Source of the DNA: Actinomycetes bacterium
Lineage (GTDB): Bacteria > Actinomycetota > Actinomycetes > Propionibacteriales > Propionibacteriaceae
DNA: 38,611 bases
Direction of reading: 5' to 3'
NCBI GenBank assembly: GCA_023458095.1
Contig: JAEXAS010000023.1
Span: forward strand, 1-38,611
Below the pieces are notes generated by a model. That model worked only from the letters and a program-made list of their open reading frames with translations. It was not told the origin of the DNA and searched no databases. The translations under genes and the position numbers were made by a program. Of this stretch, positions 33,107 to 38,611 are shown in pieces (position 1 is the stretch's first letter; each line of letters opens with the position of its first letter).

Positions 33107-33481
33107 GGGGTCTCCTTTGTGGTGGGTGGGTAGCCCAGTTCGACACCCTCACGGTGCTCAAACCCCGACGACTCCCGTGCCAGCAAATGGCACGACCACG
33201 CAGCGGAAGCAGGTGCGGATGCCTGACTGTCTAGGCATTGACACTACAGATTTCCGGCAGTTTTGCTAGAGGCCCCTGTTAATACATTTGCGCTTGTCCG
33301 CTCGAGATGCGACTCGGAATGAGAACACTCTCATAAATGAGACGAGACGGGTGCAAGAAATTACCTAGGGGTCATTTGCAATTCATTAGGGAAGCCTTTC
33401 CTAAGGTCACAGGTAGGCCGGGATCGGCGTCTCTGGCGTACGACCGTCCGGGTCACCAGCGGCCGGCCGTGCCGACTCGTC
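33107..33481. other. 375-bp region upstream of the secreted rubrerythrin
   Basis: It contains a DtxR-like box (33386-33404) and a TGAGA-ACAC-TCTCA inverted repeat near 33319. A plus-strand frame from 33337 has no start or family support. The spacing suggests one or two regulatory sites and a long 5' leader. Confidence 0.5.
33386..33404. promoter_or_regulatory. DtxR/IdeR-like iron box
   Basis: TTAGGGAAGCCTTTCCTAA is a 19-bp interrupted palindrome matching the consensus TTAGGTTAGCCTAACCTAA at 15 of 19 bases. It lies in the upstream region of the secreted double rubrerythrin gene, about 280 bp from its start and 77 bp past the stop of the EamA gene. It suggests control by an iron-sensing DtxR/IdeR protein. 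Confidence 0.55.
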
Positions 33482-34438
33482 CTATTGCTCGCAGCCGACC
33501 GTCGAAGAGATGGCGGGCATCTGCGGGCGTCCTGCGGAGCCTTGCACCGACTCGTGATTCCCTGCCGACTCCGTGGCCACGATCTCCCCTGAGGTGCGCA
33601 CACGGACCCCCAACACCACGCCGCCGATCACCAGAGCCAAGCCGAGAGCTTGAGCCACCCCAAACACCTCACCCCCGAGCAACACTCCGAGCAGAACCCC
33701 GGTCACCGGGTTGAGCAGACCGATAACGCCCACAGCCGCACCGGAGAGGCGTCGCAGCCCGGTGAACCAAGCCACATAGGCGATGGCGGTGGCGACCACG
33801 ATCAGGTAGGCGAACCCCGCGATGGCTGGACCGTCGAGCACCGGTGGGGCACCTTCGACCAGAATGGCTGCTGGAATCACGACCAGCGAGCCCGCCACCA
33901 GTTGCCAGGACGCCATCGCGACCGGCGAGACATCACCACCCCACTTTGCCGTCAGTACAAAGCCGAGCGTGGAGGACAGCATGGCCACGATCGAGGCCAC
34001 CACTCCCCACGGATCGATGGGGCCGGCTCCGAAGCCCATCATGACCACCACGCCCGCGATTCCGATGACAGCACCCAACACCGCAGCCAGTCGCGGACGC
34101 TGATGCAGGATCAGCCAACTCAACAGCAACATTGACCCCGCCGAGGTCGACATCAGTGTTGCCGCCAGACTCGAGGGAAGCCGCTGGGCAACCACGTAGA
34201 CCAACACATTCAGCCCGCCGACGGTGAGCACACCGAGCACGAAGGAGCGCCACCACCACGATCCGGTCGGCAGCCGTCGAACCAGAGCCAACACCAGCAA
34301 CCCTGCGGGCAGACACCGAATGACGCCACCCCACAGCGCTGCGTCCGCGGGGAGCAGATGACCGGTGACGAAGTAGGTGCTCCCCCACGCCATGGGTGCG
34401 ACCGCAGTGAGGGCAACCCAGCGCCATTTATCTTCCAT
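33482..34438 (-). CDS. EamA/DMT-family exporter
   Basis: A 318-residue membrane protein with about ten helices in two EamA halves (M-A-W-G-S-T-Y-F-V-T-G in the first; G-L-L-N-P-V-T-G-V-L-L-G-V-L in the second). The start M-E-D-K-W-R-W-V-A-L at ATG 34438 was chosen: its codon sits inside operator palindrome 1, and further upstream frames cross the operators. The family exports amino acids, drugs or metabolites. It is divergent from, and probably repressed by, the MarR gene. Confidence 0.88.
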   Translation of the reverse strand: MEDKWRWVALTAVAPMAWGSTYFVTGHLLPADAALWGGVIRCLPAGLLVLALVRRLPTGSWWWRSFVLGVLTVGGLNVLVYVVAQRLPSSLAATLMSTSAGSMLLLSWLILHQRPRLAAVLGAVIGIAGVVVMMGFGAGPIDPWGVVASIVAMLSSTLGFVLTAKWGGDVSPVAMASWQLVAGSLVVIPAAILVEGAPPVLDGPAIAGFAYLIVVATAIAYVAWFTGLRRLSGAAVGVIGLLNPVTGVLLGVLLGGEVFGVAQALGLALVIGGVVLGVRVRTSGEIVATESAGNHESVQGSAGRPQMPAISSTVGCEQ

Positions 34439-34443
34439 GGAAG
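34432..34443. promoter_or_regulatory. MarR operator 1 (overlaps EamA start codon)
   Basis: CTTCC-AT-GGAAG is a perfect 12-bp palindrome. Its centre is the start codon of the EamA gene. It is one of two copies in the divergent promoter region. Confidence 0.7.
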
Positions 34444-34452
34444 CGATAATAT

Positions 34453-34464
34453 CTTCCTTGGAAG
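34453..34464. promoter_or_regulatory. MarR operator 2
   Basis: CTTCC-TT-GGAAG is the second copy, centre-to-centre 21 bp from the first, two helical turns, and 14 bp before the MarR ATG. Together they fit cooperative autorepression by MarR dimers. Confidence 0.7.
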
Positions 34465-34477
34465 CTAATATCGAGTC

Positions 34478-34978
34478 ATGGCAGCTCAGCACTCTGACCA
34501 CGTCGACTGGATCAGCGAACAATGGCGTCGCGAGCGCCCGGACCTCGACACCTCACCGGTGGAGGTCATCGGACGGCTGCATCGCCTGGCCTTGGCACTC
34601 ACCACCGAGATCGTCGCGGTCTATGCCACCTTCGGGCTCAGCGAACCGGAGTTCGATCTGCTCGCCTCGCTGCGCAGAGTCGGTGCGCCCTACGAACTGC
34701 CGGCCGGTGAACTCTCCGATTACACGATGGTGACCACCGGCGGGCTCTCCAAGCGCGTGGACCGGCTCGCATCGCGCGGCCTGGTCGTGCGCATTGAGTC
34801 CGAGGGGGATCGGCGTCGCCGCATGATCCGTCTCACCCCGGACGGCCTGGCCCTCATCGACGCCGCCTTCACCGCCCACATCGCCAACGAGCACCGTCTC
34901 ATCGACCAGTTGGGCCCCACCGACGCCGCCGCCCTCGAGCCCATCCTCCGCCGCTGGCTCGCCGTCCTGGCCGACTAG
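34478..34978 (+). CDS. MarR-family transcriptional regulator
   Basis: A 166-residue protein with the MarR winged-helix: F-G-L-S-E-P-E-F-D-L-L-A-S-L-R-R, then D-Y-T-M-V-T-T-G-G-L-S-K-R-V-D-R-L-A-S-R-G-L-V, then the wing E-G-D-R-R-R-R-M-I-R-L-T-P-D-G. N- and C-terminal helices would form the dimer. It faces the EamA gene across two identical palindromes. The inducing ligand is unknown, but this arrangement is usual for exporter control. Confidence 0.93.
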   Translation: MAAQHSDHVDWISEQWRRERPDLDTSPVEVIGRLHRLALALTTEIVAVYATFGLSEPEFDLLASLRRVGAPYELPAGELSDYTMVTTGGLSKRVDRLASRGLVVRIESEGDRRRRMIRLTPDGLALIDAAFTAHIANEHRLIDQLGPTDAAALEPILRRWLAVLAD

Positions 34979-34991
34979 CGTCGAGTCACGG

Positions 34992-35939
34992 TCAGTTTTG
35001 ACGCGTAGTCGCGTCACGATCGACCAGTTCTGGGCTGACCTCCTCGACCCGCAGCAGAGGGAGCGAGGCGAAGAGGTGAGGGTAGCCAGCCTCCACCACG
35101 AGCGGGTCACTGGGCGCGGGGTCCAAGCGGAGCAGGACCAGGTCGGCAGGGTCCAGATCTCGGTAGAACCGATCCCGGGTGGATTCGACCTGGTCGGCGA
35201 AGGAGAAGTGAACGAAACCTTCGGCTTCATAGCTGCGGTCGCGGGCCGACCAGGGGTAGCTGCCAGCGTCAAGGGCTTCGGCCCACGCTGACCGCAAAGT
35301 CCAGTGGTAAATGGGCTGGGTCAGCGGTACCCGAGGGGCGAGCAGGCCCAGCTCAACCAAGTCGGCGCGGAACTGCTCAGCGGTGGTGAACTGCACGGCA
35401 TGCAGGCCAAAAGCCTTCGCCGCCTCGATGTTCGCCCCGCTGTCGTCAACGAATACCGCCTCGGCCGGTGCGAGTCCGGCGCGCTCGCAGGCGATTTCGA
35501 AGATGCGCTGGTCGGGCTTGGCAATCCCCTCTTTGCCGGAAACCACGATGTCGCTGAAGCGATTGAGAATGCCCCAGCGAGCCCGGGTACCGACGAAGAG
35601 CTCACCGGACCAGTTCGTCAGCGCCGAGACCCGCACTCCGGCTTGCTGAAGCTCGGCGATGATGGCCGCCGTGCCCGGAACCATGTCGGTGATCGTCCGC
35701 TCGAAGTTGGGTCGATACTCCTGCATCCGTGCTGCATCACTGGGGAATCGCGCGATCCACGCCGCCTCTGCCGCGGCAAGTTCGTCGTTCACGTCGTTGG
35801 CCTGATTCCAGGCATGGAACTCGACGCGTTCGAAGAACGCCGCTATCTCCTCGGCGTCCATAAGGTGCTCGAAAGCACGCTCGGGAACCCACCGAAGAAC
35901 GACCTGGCCGAGATCGAAGATCACTGCTGAACGAGTCAC
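34992..35939 (-). CDS. HAD-family hydrolase fused to a DUF952 domain
   Basis: The GTG at 35939 (V-T-R-S-A-V-I-F-D-L-G) was chosen over the longer frame to 35990, since a GAGGAG site lies before it. Residues 1-200 are a YihX-like HAD: F-D-L-G-Q-V-V (second aspartate replaced by glycine, as in that group), S-A-L-T-N-W-S, I-A-K-P-D-Q-R-I-F-E and V-F-V-D-D-S-G-A-N-I. Residues about 215-305 are a DUF952 domain: I-Y-H-W-T-L, S-Y-E-A-E-G-F-V-H-F-S, Y-P-H-L-F-A-S. The HAD part should be a phosphatase on a small metabolite; DUF952 proteins resemble ADP-ribosyl-type folds but their role is unknown. The fusion is one open frame of 315 residues. Confidence 0.87.
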   Translation of the reverse strand: MTRSAVIFDLGQVVLRWVPERAFEHLMDAEEIAAFFERVEFHAWNQANDVNDELAAAEAAWIARFPSDAARMQEYRPNFERTITDMVPGTAAIIAELQQAGVRVSALTNWSGELFVGTRARWGILNRFSDIVVSGKEGIAKPDQRIFEIACERAGLAPAEAVFVDDSGANIEAAKAFGLHAVQFTTAEQFRADLVELGLLAPRVPLTQPIYHWTLRSAWAEALDAGSYPWSARDRSYEAEGFVHFSFADQVESTRDRFYRDLDPADLVLLRLDPAPSDPLVVEAGYPHLFASLPLLRVEEVSPELVDRDATTRQN

Positions 35940-35994
35940 GGTTCCATTCTCCTCTGTCTCCAGGCCTACGCTGCCCGGGCGCAGCACCAATCCC

Positions 35995-37344
35995 TCAATG
36001 CTCGCGTCGGGTCAGCATTTGGCGCGCCGCCCGCCAGGTCGGCGGGACGTTGGCGCGGGTGAAGGCCCACTCCGGATCGGTGATCATTCGCGCCCCCGCA
36101 AGGCCCACCACCATCGCCACTGCGGTCAGCACTGTGGCGACCCCGTTCTGCATCGCCTGCACCACGTCGGCCTGATCGAAATAGATCAGGGTGCGCAGCG
36201 CCGAGGCTCCGGGAATCGACACCAGGACGGTCGGCACGGTCATGATGATCTTCTCGGTCTTGATCAATGCTGCGGCCAGGGCACACAGCAGGCCCATGAT
36301 GAAGCAGCCCACGAAGGTGGCCACGTGCACCTTCACGCCGGCATCGATCATGAGCAGCCGCGGGGTGTTCCCGACGATGGCGACCACGCCAGATGCGACC
36401 GCTGCTGACAGCGGCGAGTTGAACATCATTGCCCAGCCGAAGACCGCGAAGAAGCTCGCCGCAAGCAGCGCGGCCCACACCAAGACCGGCGGACCATCAA
36501 GGGCGGGGACGGCATCGGGCGAAACCCCACTGAAGGCAGCCACCACCCCGGCTCCGATGGTGATGGCGAGCACCACCATCGCCGCATAGGTCAGCCGCGG
36601 CACCCCCGCCAGCAGATCGATACGCGCCAGGTCGAGCCCGGCGGTAACCATGGGAAATCCCGGAATGAGGAAGATCGCGGCACAGATCAGTCCGGCGGCC
36701 AGGCGGGTGCTCGGGCCACCCAGCATCACATCGAGCAGCCGAGCGAAGACCAGGAACAACCCCGTCGCCGTGGCCGCCGAGATCAGCACGACTGCCAGAT
36801 GATTCAGTCGCCAACTGCTCAGCCACCGGTTCAGCCCATAGGCCAGCGCTGATGCCGGCAGCACCGCCACGAACTCCCGCCAGCCGCCATTGGTCAGCAC
36901 AGCGACCGAAGCACAGGCCAGTCCCACCACGATCACCAGCAGCCAGGTCGGGTACAGCCGGGGAGTCTGTTCGATCGCGTCGAGCCGAGCGTCCACCTCG
37001 GCGACGGTGGCTCGCTCAGGCAGTTGGGCGGCGAAGTCCTTCACCAGAGCGATCCGATGGGCATTCACCCCGGGAGCGTCGATCTCGGCCACCTGGGTGC
37101 GGAAGATTCCGCGACGTTGCACCGTGAGCACGATGTCGGTGTACGTCACCAGGGCCTTGATCTTTTCGATACCGACCGTCGCGGCCACCGAGCGCATCAC
37201 CTCACGCACCCGCAGCCCGGAGGTGCCGGCACCCAGCATGAGGATGCCGGCCCGCAACACGACATCGGAGCGCCGGATCAGGTGCTTGGGTTCCAGCGCA
37301 TCCTCATGCTCATGGTCGGAATACTCGGACGGGTCGTTGTCCAC
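35995..37344 (-). CDS. Threonine/serine exporter family protein (ThrE-like)
   Basis: A 449-residue protein. Residues 1-130 are the soluble ThrE N-domain (R-R-S-D-V-V-L-R-A-G-I-L-M-L-G-A-G-T-S-G). Then two runs of about five transmembrane helices each follow, joined by a P-x-L loop; F-L-I-P-G-F-P-M-V-T-A-G-L-D-L and P-G-A-S-A-L-R-T are typical of the two ThrE halves. The family exports threonine and serine. It may share a transcript with the HAD-DUF952 gene downstream, with a 55-bp gap. Confidence 0.88.
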   Translation of the reverse strand: MDNDPSEYSDHEHEDALEPKHLIRRSDVVLRAGILMLGAGTSGLRVREVMRSVAATVGIEKIKALVTYTDIVLTVQRRGIFRTQVAEIDAPGVNAHRIALVKDFAAQLPERATVAEVDARLDAIEQTPRLYPTWLLVIVVGLACASVAVLTNGGWREFVAVLPASALAYGLNRWLSSWRLNHLAVVLISAATATGLFLVFARLLDVMLGGPSTRLAAGLICAAIFLIPGFPMVTAGLDLARIDLLAGVPRLTYAAMVVLAITIGAGVVAAFSGVSPDAVPALDGPPVLVWAALLAASFFAVFGWAMMFNSPLSAAVASGVVAIVGNTPRLLMIDAGVKVHVATFVGCFIMGLLCALAAALIKTEKIIMTVPTVLVSIPGASALRTLIYFDQADVVQAMQNGVATVLTAVAMVVGLAGARMITDPEWAFTRANVPPTWRAARQMLTRREH

Positions 37345-37416
37345 ACCATCACGCTACGTCACGTCGGGCCTCGGTTGACGAGCGCCGACGTCGCTGAGAT
37401 CGTCGCTGCCACGCGC

Positions 37417-37896
37417 CTAAGCCGGGCCAGAACCGGGATGGCCGAGCTGGCGCCAGGCTTCGTAGACGGCGATGGCAGCGGCGTTGGCCAGATTGAGTGA
37501 GCGCAGGCCCGCGCGCATGGGGATGCGCACCGGCGCGGTGATGCGGGGGTCGGCGAGCACCTCAGCGGACAGGCCGGTCGGTTCGGGACCGAACAGCAGT
37601 ACATCCCCGGGTTGATAGGCGATATCTGTATAGAGCGTCTCGGCGTGGGCGGTGAATGCGAAGACCCTGGCCGGAAGCAACGCGGCGTAGGCATCTGCGA
37701 GGGAGTCATGCACATAGGTGGCCGACTTGTCGGCGTAGTCCACCCCGGCGCGGCGCAGCTTCGCGTCGTCCATGTCGAAGCCGAAGGGCTTGGCCAGGTG
37801 CAATTCGGCCCCGGTGACTGCGGCCAAGCGCATGGTGGCCCCGGTGTTGTTCGGGATCTGCGGCCAGCAGAACAGGATGCGCAGCGGAACGGTCAC
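37417..37896 (-). CDS. trmL: tRNA (cytidine(34)-2'-O)-methyltransferase
   Basis: A 159-residue SPOUT (SpoU) methyltransferase. The three knot motifs are I-P-N-N-T-G-A-T-M-R near 14-23, L-L-F-G-P-E-P-T-G-L near 99, and R-I-P-M-R-A-G-L-R-S-L-N-L-A-N-A near 123-138. TrmL methylates the wobble base of leucine tRNAs using S-adenosylmethionine. The usual length is about 155 residues. The start is GTG 37896. It is 72 bp upstream of the ThrE gene on the same strand. Confidence 0.9.
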   Translation of the reverse strand: MTVPLRILFCWPQIPNNTGATMRLAAVTGAELHLAKPFGFDMDDAKLRRAGVDYADKSATYVHDSLADAYAALLPARVFAFTAHAETLYTDIAYQPGDVLLFGPEPTGLSAEVLADPRITAPVRIPMRAGLRSLNLANAAAIAVYEAWRQLGHPGSGPA

Positions 37897-38293
37897 CGTG
37901 CCATCCTGCCACCGTCCTCTGGGCAGTCAGGCTTCTGGGCGGTCGGGCCTCTGGGCGGTCGGGTGCCCTTCGACAAGCTCAGGGCACGGATCGAGCGTTG
38001 GCCGAACTCGTCCACATCCCCACCGACCACGCATCTCACCCACCGTTGGCTGAGCCTGTCGAAGCCCCTGCCAGCCACCTATCTCGCCACCGTTGGCTGA
38101 GCCTGTCGAAGCCCCCGACCGCGCCTCTCGACCCTCGCCGGTTGAACCCTTCGACAAGCTCAGGGCACGGATCGAGCGCTGGCCGAACTCGTCGGGACCC
38201 TCGACACCACGATCAGCCAGGCGTCCCACCCGGATCAAGCGATCGAGTGGGGAGAGCTCCTATGTGCCGGGCCGTTGAGTTCCAACTCCGCCC

Positions 38294-38400
38294 GGCTGGT
38301 TGAGGAGCGAGCGAAGTGAGCGTCTCGAAACCCTCGTTACAGTCCATAGATCGGCTTGCGTGGTTTCGAGACGGACGCTGCGCGTCCTCCTCAACCAGCC
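38294..38400. repeat. Long inverted repeat of the GGTTGAGGA/TCTCGAAACC family
   Basis: Outer arms GGCTGGTTGAGGA and TCCTCAACCAGCC (13 bp) and inner arms GTCTCGAAACC and GGTTTCGAGAC (11 bp) are perfect, with small internal hairpins between them. The sequence belongs to a dispersed actinobacterial repeat family. Confidence 0.7.
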
Positions 38401-38466
38401 GTGGTGGGGTGTTCTGTGCCTTGAGCTTCCCGAAGGGCGAATGGTGGCCTCGCTGCCCGAGCCGCA

Positions 38467-38611
38467 CTCCCGCTCCCTCAGTACCAGCGCCGCTCCCAGA
38501 GCCCCCGCTCCCGCTCCCAGGCCCCCGCTCCCGCTCCCAGAGCTCCACTCCCGATCCCAGAGCCCCGCTCCCGCTCCCAGAGCTCCACTCCCGATCCCAG
38601 AGCCCCACTCC
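38467..38611. repeat. Short tandem repeat array, runs off the window
   Basis: Units of about 18-38 bp built from GCTCCCGCTCCCAGAGC and CTCCACTCCCGATCCCAGAG repeat to the window end. The array is low-complexity, and on the minus strand it gives only Gly/Ser-rich nonsense. Confidence 0.75.

Larger units (their letters stand above)
37897..38611. repeat. 715-bp gene-free repeat block
   Basis: It contains two 47-bp direct repeats (37966-38012 and 38147-38193) built on CCCTTCGACAAGCTCAGGG and differing at one base, two identical 28-bp repeats (38041-38068 and 38088-38115) with the same core inverted, a long inverted repeat (38294-38400), and a tandem array to the window end. No gene is credible here. 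Confidence 0.8.

Noticed and set aside
32174..33133. Open frame of 319 codons on the plus strand opposite the rubrerythrin gene
   Set aside because: The minus strand has a signal peptide, ribosome site and conserved ligands; the plus frame is a compositional shadow.
33337..33714. 125-codon plus-strand frame near the iron box
   Set aside because: It runs into the EamA gene from the opposite side and has no ribosome site or family features.
38213..38608. 131-codon minus-strand frame at the window end
   Set aside because: It only translates dispersed and tandem repeats and is Gly/Ser-rich low complexity.
38467..38611. Regularly repeated units that might be a CRISPR array
   Set aside because: There are no unique spacers between repeats and no cas genes; it is a simple tandem array.

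Overview
The window is high-GC, gene-dense DNA from an actinobacterium. The base composition, frequent GTG starts, a pta-ackA operon, actinobacterial-type regulators (WYL, MmyB-type XRE, AraC, short GntR, MarR) and the 'CTTCGACAAGCTCAGG' and 'GGTTGAGGA...TCTCGAAACC' intergenic repeats suggest a Propionibacteriaceae-like organism. That placement is inference; there is no rRNA or other marker gene here.

Layout. (1) 1-4219: the 5' part of a giant secreted surface protein gene on the minus strand, cut by the window edge, preceded by two tandem paralogous small HTH genes (4340-4878). (2) 5135-14261: core metabolism: a CoA-disulfide-reductase/rhodanese fusion with a CsoR/CstR-like operator, a long-chain acyl-CoA ligase, endonuclease IV, the pta-ackA acetate operon, and an uncharacterised 284-aa gene. 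(3) 14262-22750: an accessory region and gene graveyard. It holds an unknown 391-aa protein, a 584-aa protein with a PD-(D/E)XK nuclease signature bracketed by IS-end-like TGTCCGG repeats, a WXG100-type toxin-immunity cassette (small WXG100-like protein, Ntox28-type toxin, CdiI-family immunity protein), a frameshifted secreted protein, a truncated ABC ATPase, a broken MmyB-type XRE regulator and a truncated alpha/beta hydrolase. (4) 22796-28424: a WYL regulator, a DUF2510/DUF4177-like protein, an operon of an eight-repeat WD40 protein, AraC regulator and tiny protein, an alpha/beta hydrolase, a HEAT-repeat protein, and a chimeric relic joining a TMEM175 start to a phosphoesterase tail. (5) 28448-37896: a quinone oxidoreductase, a YtrA-like GntR-ABC operon behind a perfect operator palindrome, a metallophosphoesterase, a secreted double rubrerythrin with a DtxR-like box upstream, a divergent EamA/MarR pair with twin operators, a HAD-DUF952 fusion, a ThrE-type exporter and TrmL. 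(6) 37897-38611: a gene-free block of dispersed and tandem repeats.

How the genes work together: Pta and AckA convert acetyl-CoA to acetate with ATP formation. The GntR-ABC-permease set is a self-contained regulated exporter unit. The MarR protein most likely represses the facing EamA exporter and itself through two palindromes 21 bp apart. The 18.8-20.8 kb cassette is an interbacterial toxin with its protecting protein. The best place to look for an undescribed system is 14.3-18.4 kb, where the nuclease gene and a divergent unknown gene lie among IS-end-like repeats without any transposase, methyltransferase or helicase. All functions are read from sequence motifs and remembered families; no database search was possible.
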